NCBI GenBank assembly: GCA_963664845.1
Contig: OY761615.1
Location: 5,270,001 to 5,334,000, forward strand
From: CAIYTF01 sp963664845
GTDB lineage: Bacteria > Bacteroidota > Ignavibacteria > Ignavibacteriales > Ignavibacteriaceae
Length of the DNA: 64,000 bases
Direction: 5' to 3'
The position numbers were made by a program, and so were the translations under genes. Below the pieces are notes generated by a model. It saw nothing but the letters and a program-made list of their open reading frames with translations, was not told where the DNA came from and ran no database searches. Each line of letters begins with the position of its first letter. Positions within the stretch are counted from its first letter, which is position 1. Below are positions 27,346 to 36,435 of this stretch, piece by piece.

Positions 27346-29060
27346 AGAAGGTGATCATGTTTAGGGTAAACGTAGTCGTTTTACCGTTTTGTATTATTCT
27401 TGTTATGGCAATGTGTCACAGTATTTCCGCGCAAGGGTTCTCCGGAGATAATCATGATACTCTTGCAGTTATTGGCAGTAAAGTAATCACTGTTCAAGAT
27501 TTTAAGACGGCCTATAAAGATAAACTGTTACGGGTAGGGTTGACCGATAACAGCGATACAAGAATTAAATATCTGCTGAATCTTGTTGATGATGAAGTTT
27601 TGATCGCGGACGCCAAAAACAGGGGATTGGATAAATCGAAAACAGCCAAAGCCGAATACGAGCGAATAAAAACGCAGGAATTGCTTAATGCATTTTCCGT
27701 TAAGTATATAGAGCCCACCATTGTTGTTACCGAGGATGATATCCGGAGCATGTATATCAGGATGAATACCAAAATTAAAGTACGCCATCTGTATGCACGT
27801 TCGAAGGAGGAAGCCGATAAAATATATAAAGAGCTTGGGCAGGGAAGAACATTTGATGACTTGGCGAAAGAAATATTCCATGATCCCAAATTGCGGGATA
27901 ACGGCGGTGATCTTGGCTATATTTCCGTGGATGATATGGATCCCGCTTTTGAAAATGCCGCTTTTGCGATGAAACCCGGGGAAATTTCTCCTCCGGTGAA
28001 GACCGTTACAGGCTACAGTGTTATTAAAGTGGAAGACAAAAAAACAAATCCGTTTGTAATCGAGAGCGAGTATCTGAAAGCACATGAGCGCATCAAGGCC
28101 TTTGTTACAAAACGGGCTTATGAAGATGCCACAAAGCGTTACACCGCTCAACAAAAGGAGATGCTCGCGGTAACGTTGAATAAAACATTGCTTGCCCAAC
28201 TCTATGCTGTTATGCAGGCTGCACCGGATGCAAGTCTTGCAGAAAATGCCTCGGCACTGTTGAAGAAGGATAAAAATACCGTAGTTGTCCAATCGAAAGC
28301 AGGGAAGTGGGATCTGAAGACACTTATAAGGGAAATGCAGGCTACATCCGAAGAGCAGCGCAAATGGATACACTCTCAAAATGACCTGGAAGATTTTGTA
28401 TCAGGATTAATGCTCAGGAAAAACATTGTCAGGAAGGCTCTTGCTGCACATCTGGATACGGCAGCATCCTTTGCGAAAAAAGTAGCATTTAATTTTGGAA
28501 CCTGGTTGATGACAATGGTTGAAAAAGAATTGCGTGAGAATATTAAGATATCTCCTGATTCAATAAAGGCCTACTACGTGCAGAACAGCGATCGCTACAT
28601 GAAAGAAGCGGAAATGAGATTAAGCTCAATACTCGTCAATAATGCATCAACGGCAGATTCTGTTGCCCGATCATTGAAAAACGGTGTTCCCTTCGAAAAG
28701 CTTGCCGGTCAAGCATCGCTTCAGGCTGGCACAGCAAAAAATGGTGGGGACATGGGCTTCTTTAGACGTAGTGACCTGGGAAAACTTGCTGAGCAGGTGT
28801 TCAGGTTGCATACAGGTGAATGGCTGGGCCCTGTTGCTGATAGTGTGAAATATTTGTTCCTTAAATGTACCGATTTGAAAGCTCCAGTGATGAGAAGTCT
28901 GGAGGAAGTTAGAGGAGAGATTGAACAAACGCTAACCACGTTGAACTGGTTTAAAATCCGCAAAGAGTATGCAAATGCTCTGGGGAATAGTCTTAAGATC
29001 CGCATATTCCCCGAAAAAGTAACCGTATTAAACTTACTAACCAAAGTTGACAACAAATGA
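27342..29060 (+). CDS. Exported PpiC/SurA-type peptidyl-prolyl isomerase chaperone
   Basis: Predicted 572-residue exported parvulin-type folding factor. A signal peptide ends CHSISAQ. A SurA-like N-terminal helical region (about 35-135) precedes a well-preserved parvulin domain (about 143-235, KVRHLYARSKEEADKIYKEL, then GGDLGYISVDDMDPAFENAA). A second, weaker parvulin-like domain lies at about 420-515 (NGGDMGFFRRSDLGKLAEQV). Such proteins assist beta-barrel folding in the periplasm. It overlaps galT by ATGA at its start and the TonB-dependent receptor by ATGA at its end, so it is coupled to the receptor. ATG at 27357 is an attractive alternative start because AAGAAGGTG lies just before it. 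Confidence 0.9.
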   Translation: MKKVIMFRVNVVVLPFCIILVMAMCHSISAQGFSGDNHDTLAVIGSKVITVQDFKTAYKDKLLRVGLTDNSDTRIKYLLNLVDDEVLIADAKNRGLDKSKTAKAEYERIKTQELLNAFSVKYIEPTIVVTEDDIRSMYIRMNTKIKVRHLYARSKEEADKIYKELGQGRTFDDLAKEIFHDPKLRDNGGDLGYISVDDMDPAFENAAFAMKPGEISPPVKTVTGYSVIKVEDKKTNPFVIESEYLKAHERIKAFVTKRAYEDATKRYTAQQKEMLAVTLNKTLLAQLYAVMQAAPDASLAENASALLKKDKNTVVVQSKAGKWDLKTLIREMQATSEEQRKWIHSQNDLEDFVSGLMLRKNIVRKALAAHLDTAASFAKKVAFNFGTWLMTMVEKELRENIKISPDSIKAYYVQNSDRYMKEAEMRLSSILVNNASTADSVARSLKNGVPFEKLAGQASLQAGTAKNGGDMGFFRRSDLGKLAEQVFRLHTGEWLGPVADSVKYLFLKCTDLKAPVMRSLEEVRGEIEQTLTTLNWFKIRKEYANALGNSLKIRIFPEKVTVLNLLTKVDNK

Positions 29061-31825
29061 AAAAAAGCATGGTGATTCTTCTAATCATTGTTTCATGGTT
29101 CATTGCAAACGTTGCCAATGCGCAAAACTCCGGTAAAATTGCCGGCAAAGTGACAGATGAAAAGACCGGTGAAAGTTTGATCGGGGTCAGTATCCTTGTC
29201 GAGGGCACCGGTCTTGGTGCCGCAACTGATGTAAAAGGGGAATACATCATAGTTAATGTCCCGCCAAAAACCTATTCGTTAGTGGCCAAGTGCGTGGGAT
29301 ATGCAACCACTGTCATTAAAACAGTCCAGGTTGGCACAGGGCTGACGACAAGAATAGATTTCCAGATAAGTCAGACCGCAGTGACCCTGGATCATGAAGT
29401 GGTTGTCTATGCTAAGGCTCCGCTGGTTATAAAAGATATGACTTCTACTGAATCGAGAGTCACTGCGGATCAGATAAAGGAACTTCCGTTGCAAAACATG
29501 ACGCAGTTGATATCGCAGCAGGCAGGGGTTAGCAAGGGCGCTGACGGCGGCATCCATATCCGGGGTGGTAGATCAAGTGAAATATCCTATCTTATAAATG
29601 GCGTCAGTATTACAGATGATTTTAACCGCACCCAGGCCCTGACTGTTGAGACCGGATCAATCCAGGAATTGAAAGTGATCAGCGGAACGTTTAATGCTGA
29701 ATATGGCAACGCTATGAGTGGTGTTGTTAACATAGTGACTAAAACGGGGGGGCAGCATTTATCGGGTAATCTCGAAGTATGGAGCGGGGATTATGTAAGC
29801 AATAACACGGGCATTTTCCAGCATATCGATGCGATAAGCCCGGTTGCAAATTATAATTTCCAGGGATTTCTGAGCGGGCCAATAATTCAGGATAAACTGA
29901 CCTTCTTCGTTTCGGGAAGAAGAAACTTCGACGGCGGTTATATTTATGGAATAAATAAATATTTGCCTCAGGGCCGGGCCAGGTTGGTGAATTGGACACT
30001 GGTTCCCAACCCGGGTGACAATACCTTTGTCTCCATGAACTCAAGCAGTAAATGGAGCGGACAGGCCACTATTGATTGGCGCATTTCTGAGGACTTCCGG
30101 TTGAAAGTGGATGCGTTTGGCAGCACGGAACAGGACAGACTCTACAATCATTTGTACCAGTGGAACCCTTACGGTTCAAGTAATGCAAAATCCGATGGTT
30201 ACAGCGGATTTGCAACCCTTACTCACGTATTGTTCCTGAACACATACCAGGAACTGACTTTCGCATATAAAAATAATGAGTACATAACACGTCTTTATGA
30301 GGACGTTTTTGATCCGGGTTATGTATCTCCCGATTCAGCAACCATCGCCGGTTATCATTTTGTCACCGCAGGAACCGATCTTAATCGTTTTTCACGCACA
30401 ACAAAGAGTGTCACGCTGAAATGGGATCTTACAAGTCAGATTGACAGGATCAATCTGGCAAAACTGGGCGTGCAGGCGCAATTCGATAAACTTACCTATG
30501 AGAATATAACGCTTATTCCCGCAGTCGGTGCCAGTGGGCAGACTATATGGCCTTTTGTTCCTGTGGTGCCCGGAACCGACTCGCCCAAGCATGATAAATT
30601 TGACCGTCATCCATTCAGTTTCAGCGCATACATTCAGGATAAAATTGAATTCGAAAGCGTCATCTTCAATGCCGGGCTCCGCTTCGATCTTTTCGATCCT
30701 CAGGGACAGGTCCCCATTGACCGTGCTGATCCGGACATCTATAATCCTTTTAAACTGGAACACATCTACCGTGACATAAACGGAGACGGCAAGATCAGTC
30801 TGGATGAACAGACTGACGGCAATATGCTCACTGTGGCCGATCGTGAAGCATTCTGGTATAAAAAAACAACCGTGAAAACCGGATTGAGCCCGCGCTTTGG
30901 AATTGCCTATCCTATAACGGATCAGGGAATTATCCGCTTCTCCTTCGGTATCTTTGAGCAAATCCCGGATTACAGTCAGTTATATATTGGTGACCAGTTC
31001 AAGCTAACTTCAACTCAGGGCATCCAGGGAGCCTTCGGCAACAATGATCTCAAACCTCAGCGAACCACTATTTATGAGATTGGATTACAACAACAACTTA
31101 CGAGGGATATCGCAATTGATGTGACCGCATATTATCGCGATATACGGGATTGGATATCTTCAAGTCAGCCAATACCCACCTTCGTTGCCGGTATTTCTTA
31201 CTCCGAACGCATTAACCGTGACTTTGCAAACGCCCGGGGTATCACGTTGTCGGTTAAAAAACGTTATTCCGATTATTTCTCGTTCGGTGTCGATTATACG
31301 TTCCAAATTGCAGAGGGCACCAACTCATCACCCGATCAGGAATTCTATTCTCAGCAGAACGGGGCTGCACCTACACGTTACCTGACGCCGCTCGACTGGG
31401 ATCAGACTCATACATTGAACACAAATCTATATGTGGGCAGCTCTGACTGGGGTGTTAGTCTGATAGCAACTCTCAGCACTGGCCAGCCCTATACGCCGAC
31501 GGTTACAGCAGGTGCCTATACCGGACGAAATATCATAACCGGCCTTGCCAATAACAGTCGCCGAAAACCGATGCTTGCCAACATCGACATGCAGGTTCAT
31601 AAGGATTTTGCATTCTCGTCCTTCGGCTTTCAACTTTTCCTGAAAGTATTCAATTTGCTTGATGCCAGGAATCCTGTGACAGTTTACGGCGATACCGGAA
31701 AACCGGATTACACACTTCAGCAGCAAACGGTTACTAACTATGATCCGACATGGTTCGTTTATCCCAATTATTACAGTGTTCCGAGAAGCATTTATTTCGG
31801 CACGCAAATCTCATTTAACAATTGA
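29057..31825 (+). CDS. TonB-dependent receptor with carboxypeptidase-regulatory-like domain
   Basis: Predicted 922-residue outer-membrane receptor, probably importing galacto-oligosaccharides. Signal peptide 1-22. A CarboxypepD-regulatory-like domain spans about 27-105 (GKIAGKVTDEKTGESLIGVS), the plug domain about 115-230 (LPLQNMTQLISQQAGVSKG, then IHIRGGRSSEISYLINGV), and the barrel runs to the C-terminus. The N-terminal domain is the one usual in SusC-like receptors, yet no SusD gene follows. Instead come a large acidic-loop protein and a PorV-like protein, as after the first receptor. The barrel is clearly related to the partial one at 1-1355. The gene overlaps the chaperone gene by four bases. 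The substrate is inferred from the GH53, GH2 and Leloir genes around it. Confidence 0.93.
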   Translation: MKKSMVILLIIVSWFIANVANAQNSGKIAGKVTDEKTGESLIGVSILVEGTGLGAATDVKGEYIIVNVPPKTYSLVAKCVGYATTVIKTVQVGTGLTTRIDFQISQTAVTLDHEVVVYAKAPLVIKDMTSTESRVTADQIKELPLQNMTQLISQQAGVSKGADGGIHIRGGRSSEISYLINGVSITDDFNRTQALTVETGSIQELKVISGTFNAEYGNAMSGVVNIVTKTGGQHLSGNLEVWSGDYVSNNTGIFQHIDAISPVANYNFQGFLSGPIIQDKLTFFVSGRRNFDGGYIYGINKYLPQGRARLVNWTLVPNPGDNTFVSMNSSSKWSGQATIDWRISEDFRLKVDAFGSTEQDRLYNHLYQWNPYGSSNAKSDGYSGFATLTHVLFLNTYQELTFAYKNNEYITRLYEDVFDPGYVSPDSATIAGYHFVTAGTDLNRFSRTTKSVTLKWDLTSQIDRINLAKLGVQAQFDKLTYENITLIPAVGASGQTIWPFVPVVPGTDSPKHDKFDRHPFSFSAYIQDKIEFESVIFNAGLRFDLFDPQGQVPIDRADPDIYNPFKLEHIYRDINGDGKISLDEQTDGNMLTVADREAFWYKKTTVKTGLSPRFGIAYPITDQGIIRFSFGIFEQIPDYSQLYIGDQFKLTSTQGIQGAFGNNDLKPQRTTIYEIGLQQQLTRDIAIDVTAYYRDIRDWISSSQPIPTFVAGISYSERINRDFANARGITLSVKKRYSDYFSFGVDYTFQIAEGTNSSPDQEFYSQQNGAAPTRYLTPLDWDQTHTLNTNLYVGSSDWGVSLIATLSTGQPYTPTVTAGAYTGRNIITGLANNSRRKPMLANIDMQVHKDFAFSSFGFQLFLKVFNLLDARNPVTVYGDTGKPDYTLQQQTVTNYDPTWFVYPNYYSVPRSIYFGTQISFNN

Positions 31826-31835
31826 CGGTATTGGA

Positions 31836-34800
31836 ATGATCAGAATAAAGTTTTATTCGCTCCTGGTTTTTATGCTGACCACTGCAACAATTTGCGGGCA
31901 GGTACTGGACTATAAACCATCGGACTTCAGAGGAGACCCTAACTATCGCAGATACTCCAATATTGACGGCAACAATATCCGTGCAACCATTTTCAATTCC
32001 GGCTATAGCGGAAACCCCAATGGTCAGGCCAATTATTTCGACTATGAGTGGCCGAAAAATACCGGCAGGATATACATCGCGCTGATCTCCTTCTGGGCCG
32101 CCGGTGAAGTGCAGGATAACACAGGGAAGACTATTCATCTGGTCGAGATGCCGGTATTCAAAACTGATCCCAGCGGTAATACCTGGAATTTCGAACCTGT
32201 CAAAGGGTTTATCAATCCACAGCAACAGGAAATAGCACGCAGCGATAACAAGAATTCATGGCCGCAGGATTATCAGGGCGGATGGCGTGATAAAAGGACT
32301 GATCCACTTGATCCGGGTTGGCCTGGCTCATGGGACGGCTATTTCGGCAAGAATATTTTCAATGCCGATGAAGAAATGTATTTTGTAACCTCGGACGATA
32401 AGTATAAGCGTTATCCCTATTATCCGGATACGACCGATTTGACGCGCGGTGGCCTCGGTTATGTTGTTGATATACGCTCAATGGCATGGTCACAGGTTCT
32501 TATTAATGATGTGGTTTTCTTTATTCATGATGTGTTAAATGATGCCACTAAGCCGGTAAACAAAGCAGCATTCATGATGTTTGTTGCAGATTATGTCGGC
32601 GGGGTGGGACCTAATAACTATCCCTATGTTGACTTAACAACCGCGATAACCTTCCTGACAAGTTCAGACAGAAAAGGCAGTGCTGCATTTGGAACTGACC
32701 CGGTAGGGGTTGCAGCAGTCAAATATATTGAAACTCCGGGTAACAGTGTTGATGGTATTGACAATGACGGCGATTCTGATGATTTCCCAAATCTGGTTGC
32801 GCAGATTTCCGGTGTTGCGGATTCAGTATGCCCTCATTTTGCAGCGAAGGATTTCCAGACTCGCTTTATTAAACCGGGTGACAAGATCGTTTTAATTGAG
32901 CCCAATACATACAATCGAATAATCACCGCATATCCTGCGGGCGGCGGGACTGTCTACAGTCTCGGAAAGGCATATGAACTTCCTGCAGGCGGCATTGCTT
33001 TGGGCGAAGATACCGTTGCCAATGGCTATGACGATAATTTAAACGGACTGATAGATGAACGTGCTTCTATTCATCTTAATCACGTCAATCAATATACCGG
33101 AGTCGTAAAGCCGGTTCGGTTTATAAACTATCTATACTTCCCGATTGGCGATACTCTTAAACGGGGCTTTATTGTACCCGGAACAAATGCTGCATGGAAT
33201 TACAGCAATGTTGCACCTGTGATCGACGAATCGCGCGATGATGGATTCGACAACGATGCGGACTGGGATCCGGTGCTCGATGATGTAGGTCTGGATGGTG
33301 TGGCTCATACCGGTGACGTTGGCGAAGGTGACGGAAAACCAACGACCGGCGTGGGTACCGAATTCCCCGGTGAACCCAACATTGATAAAACCGATGTCAG
33401 TGAATCCGACCAGTTAGGCGTGACAAGTGCCGTTCAAATTCCTGTAGGTTCACTAAATTTTGCAACTGCTGGAGACCAGGGCTTGTGGGATTTACTGATG
33501 GTTCCTGGTAATATAAACCTTGTCAGAGGCATCGGTGATTATGACGTTTATGTCTCCTCCGGATTTTTCCCGCTGCTTCCGGGCCAACGTCAGCGGATGG
33601 CTGTTTCAATTGCTATTGCCGGTGGCGGGAAAACCAAAGATGATGACATCGCGAGTGTTACATCCAAGATGCATCAGGCTGATCTTGCCTATGGTGCTGA
33701 CTATCAGTTTGCTTCTGCGCCACAGCAGGTGACACTGACCGCTGTGCCCGGGGATAAGAAAGTTACACTGTATTGGGACAATTTCGCTGAAAAATCGTTT
33801 GACCGCTATATCAATAAAATTGGAGGTAACGGACATAATTTTGAAGGCTACCGTGTTTACCGCGCAACTGATGCCGCCTTTCTGGATGCCAAAGTTATTA
33901 CCGATGGATTCGGAGTAAAAACACTTTTAAACCCAATTGACCAATCTGATCTGGTCGACGGCGTCAGTGGTTTTAGCGCCGTGGATATAAATGGCGTTAA
34001 GTTCTGGCTGGGCAGCGAAACCGGACTTAGGCATGCGTTTGTGGATTCGGGGGTTACCAACGGACAGCGGTACTTCTATGCGGTTACAGCATACAACTTT
34101 GGCTATCCCGCTGCCAACATTGGACCGGCGGAGACACCAATACAGGTTAGTGTTTCCGGTGACGGGACAATCACGCATGGGATCAACGTTGCAGTTGTAA
34201 GACCAACAACAGAAGCAGCCGGATATATGCCTCCGGAGGTTGCATCTTTTACCCATGTAACCGGCGGTGCAAGCGGAAGCGTGGGTATTAAACTGGTAGA
34301 CCCAACCGCAATCAAAAATGGAAATGAGTATCAACTGTCGTTTACCGATACTACCTATAAAGTAAATAATAAAGATTTCACAACAACGAAATCATTCACT
34401 CTAAAGAACCTGTCCAACAGTCAGGTATTGCTGTCCAAAGATACTGTGCTTACTAACGGCGCAGAACTTCCCGTAACGGACGGCTTCCGGTTAAGTCTTA
34501 CCAACGTTCAGGCAATTTCGCTTAATTCGACGTTAACCGGGTGGAACAGTACCAGTCCTTATTCTTTTGATTTTAATCCGGTCACTTTATTGACTGTGAA
34601 CGGATTCAAGAGTCCGAACGATTATGCTATTGTGTTTGGTGATGTAGGAATTGGAACATCCAAAGATACAGGGATAAGTTTCATCAAATTCCCATCGAAG
34701 GCCGTCAATTTTAAGGTGGTCAACCTGACGCAAAATATGGAAATACCGTTCGCATTCAGCGAAGGGGATGGCAGTGACGGTAAGTTCAGTGTTAACCCGT

Positions 34801-35336
34801 TAAATGCAAATCAGGCTGACGCGATATATTTTCTGGAACCAACCGGCACAGGCAAGCTCCAATTCACCTGGCAGGTTGTGCTGAATATCCGGCAGGGGAC
34901 AAGGAATCCTCAGGCAGGGGATACATTGAAGATCATTCTTTTCAAACCGTTCCTTTCATATGACACATATACCTTTAAAATGCAGGGTTCGTCCATTTCT
35001 GCAACAAAGGCAAAGAATAGTCTCGGCAACATACGGGTGGTTCCGAACCCCTATCTGGCGGCAGAGCGTTGGGAGCCCAGAAACACCTATTCAAGTGGAC
35101 GCGGGTCGCGTGAAATACATTTTGTCAATCTGCCGGTTCAGTGTACAATCAGAATATTCAATGTGAGCGGTGCGCTTGTAAAAAAAATAGAGCACAGTGC
35201 CCAATTCGAGAATGGCACGGAAATCTGGGACGTTCTGAGCGATGAAAAGTTTGAAGTCGCATACGGTGTTTACGTTTATCACGTTGATGCACCCGGCATT
35301 GGGCAGCGAACCGGAACATTTGCAATTATTAAATGA
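31836..35336 (+). CDS. Large secreted protein with acidic loops and C-terminal sorting-type domain (paralogue of 1371-4481)
   Basis: Predicted 1166-residue exported protein of unknown function. The start at 31836 gives a signal peptide (MIRIKFYSLLVFMLTTATIC); the longer in-frame start at 31740 would overlap the receptor gene. It shares with 1371-4481 the DGYFGKNIFNADEEMYFV-type block, the GGLG..V..R...WSQVL segment, acidic loops (GIDNDGDSDD, DDGFDNDADWDPVLDDVG, GEGDGKPTTG), a fibronectin-III-like part (GYRVYRATDAAF..., GLRHAFVDSGV) and a C-terminal VVPNPY ... GTFAIIK domain. The acidic loops suggest calcium binding. Position between receptor and PorV-like gene is conserved in both cassettes. 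I infer a surface-exposed receptor partner; there is no recognisable SusD-type TPR fold. Confidence 0.85.
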   Translation: MIRIKFYSLLVFMLTTATICGQVLDYKPSDFRGDPNYRRYSNIDGNNIRATIFNSGYSGNPNGQANYFDYEWPKNTGRIYIALISFWAAGEVQDNTGKTIHLVEMPVFKTDPSGNTWNFEPVKGFINPQQQEIARSDNKNSWPQDYQGGWRDKRTDPLDPGWPGSWDGYFGKNIFNADEEMYFVTSDDKYKRYPYYPDTTDLTRGGLGYVVDIRSMAWSQVLINDVVFFIHDVLNDATKPVNKAAFMMFVADYVGGVGPNNYPYVDLTTAITFLTSSDRKGSAAFGTDPVGVAAVKYIETPGNSVDGIDNDGDSDDFPNLVAQISGVADSVCPHFAAKDFQTRFIKPGDKIVLIEPNTYNRIITAYPAGGGTVYSLGKAYELPAGGIALGEDTVANGYDDNLNGLIDERASIHLNHVNQYTGVVKPVRFINYLYFPIGDTLKRGFIVPGTNAAWNYSNVAPVIDESRDDGFDNDADWDPVLDDVGLDGVAHTGDVGEGDGKPTTGVGTEFPGEPNIDKTDVSESDQLGVTSAVQIPVGSLNFATAGDQGLWDLLMVPGNINLVRGIGDYDVYVSSGFFPLLPGQRQRMAVSIAIAGGGKTKDDDIASVTSKMHQADLAYGADYQFASAPQQVTLTAVPGDKKVTLYWDNFAEKSFDRYINKIGGNGHNFEGYRVYRATDAAFLDAKVITDGFGVKTLLNPIDQSDLVDGVSGFSAVDINGVKFWLGSETGLRHAFVDSGVTNGQRYFYAVTAYNFGYPAANIGPAETPIQVSVSGDGTITHGINVAVVRPTTEAAGYMPPEVASFTHVTGGASGSVGIKLVDPTAIKNGNEYQLSFTDTTYKVNNKDFTTTKSFTLKNLSNSQVLLSKDTVLTNGAELPVTDGFRLSLTNVQAISLNSTLTGWNSTSPYSFDFNPVTLLTVNGFKSPNDYAIVFGDVGIGTSKDTGISFIKFPSKAVNFKVVNLTQNMEIPFAFSEGDGSDGKFSVNPLNANQADAIYFLEPTGTGKLQFTWQVVLNIRQGTRNPQAGDTLKIILFKPFLSYDTYTFKMQGSSISATKAKNSLGNIRVVPNPYLAAERWEPRNTYSSGRGSREIHFVNLPVQCTIRIFNVSGALVKKIEHSAQFENGTEIWDVLSDEKFEVAYGVYVYHVDAPGIGQRTGTFAIIK

Positions 35337-35348
35337 AGATGAACCGTT

Positions 35349-36392
35349 ATGAAAATGAATAATAACACTCGTTTATCGGCTTGGCTGTTCATCCTTCTCT
35401 GCATGTGGGCTTTTGTTCAGCCGGCATTCGCGCAATCCGTTAATAAGGTGGGAACTGCCGGTGCAGTATTCCTGCGTATCCCGGTTGGGGCGGAAGCCAT
35501 TGGAATGGGAAGTGCCTATGTTTCCATGCAAAGTGATCCATCAGCGCTCTACTGGAACCCGGCTGCAATGTCGTCAATTAACGAAAATACGCTCATGTTC
35601 GATCATACGCTCTGGCTGCCGGGCATTTATTTCGATTTTATTGGATTGACCATTCCATTGGGGAGCCTTGGAACAGCCGGTCTAAGTACCAGCATAATGC
35701 ATACAAACGATATGGATGTCACCACGCCCGATCAGCCCATGGGCACCGGTGAAACGTTCAATGCCTCAAGCTTTGCAATAGGGTTGTCTTATAGCCGCAA
35801 TTTAACCGACAGGTTTTCAATTGGTGGTACTTTCAAATATATCCGTGAGACTATTTACAACGATTATGCTGCCGCTATTGGTTTTGACGTGGGAACTTTA
35901 TTCCAGACACCCTTCGCGGGCATACGTCTTGGTGCAAGCATTTCCAATTTTGGTACCAAGATCCAGATGACCGGTGAAGACCTTTATATACCTGCCGTAA
36001 TTTCAAATCAGGCAGGAACCAATCAAAGTGTAACTGCATCGTTGAACACGGACGCATTTGATCTCCCTTTGATAATGCGCGTAGGAATCTCAGATGAGCT
36101 CATAACAAATGATGATTTCCGTTTTACCCTCGCAATGGATGGGGTAAGTCCAAATGATAATGCACAGAGCGTGAACCTTGGTGGCGAGATCGGGTTGCTA
36201 AAAGATAAAGTCCAGCTCCGCGGTGGATACAAGGATCTGTTTCTTCCGAATAACGAGGCAACCTTCACCTTCGGGTTAAGTTTGCACGAAATGAATGTAG
36301 TGGGCGATGCAAAGGTAACAATTGACTATGCTTATCAGAATTTCGTCCACTTGGGAAATTCGAGCAGGTTTACTCTGCAAATAAAATTTTGA
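35349..36392 (+). CDS. PorV/PorQ-like (UPF0164 family) outer-membrane protein
   Basis: Predicted 347-residue outer-membrane protein. Signal peptide about 1-29 (ending PAFAQS). The family block VGAEAIGMGSAYVSMQSDPS then LYWNPAAMSS follows. It ends in FTLQIKF with a terminal Phe. It is homologous to 4492-5517, with shared blocks such as GTGETFN and LTDRFSIG. It lies 12 bases after the large acidic-loop protein and 43 bases before a sorting-domain carbohydrate-binding protein. A role in exporting or anchoring the sorting-domain proteins encoded beside it is likely, as for PorV in the T9SS. Confidence 0.88.
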   Translation: MKMNNNTRLSAWLFILLCMWAFVQPAFAQSVNKVGTAGAVFLRIPVGAEAIGMGSAYVSMQSDPSALYWNPAAMSSINENTLMFDHTLWLPGIYFDFIGLTIPLGSLGTAGLSTSIMHTNDMDVTTPDQPMGTGETFNASSFAIGLSYSRNLTDRFSIGGTFKYIRETIYNDYAAAIGFDVGTLFQTPFAGIRLGASISNFGTKIQMTGEDLYIPAVISNQAGTNQSVTASLNTDAFDLPLIMRVGISDELITNDDFRFTLAMDGVSPNDNAQSVNLGGEIGLLKDKVQLRGGYKDLFLPNNEATFTFGLSLHEMNVVGDAKVTIDYAYQNFVHLGNSSRFTLQIKF

Positions 36393-36435
36393 ATGATTTT
36401 CGATAATGACTCATTAACTAATAAAGGATCGAATT

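Noticed and set aside
27528..28379. 283-codon minus-strand frame
   Set aside because: It is antisense to the PpiC chaperone gene, which has clear domain motifs, a signal peptide and coupled neighbours.
29104..29122. GCAAACGTTGCC, a near match to the LacI operator, inside the TonB receptor start
   Set aside because: It encodes signal-peptide residues (IANVAN), is not symmetrical in its second half and has no promoter next to it.
29104..36392. SusD-like gene expected next to the SusC-like receptor
   Set aside because: The proteins following both receptors lack a SusD-type lipobox and helical TPR pattern; they are beta-rich, acidic-loop proteins with C-terminal sorting-type domains.
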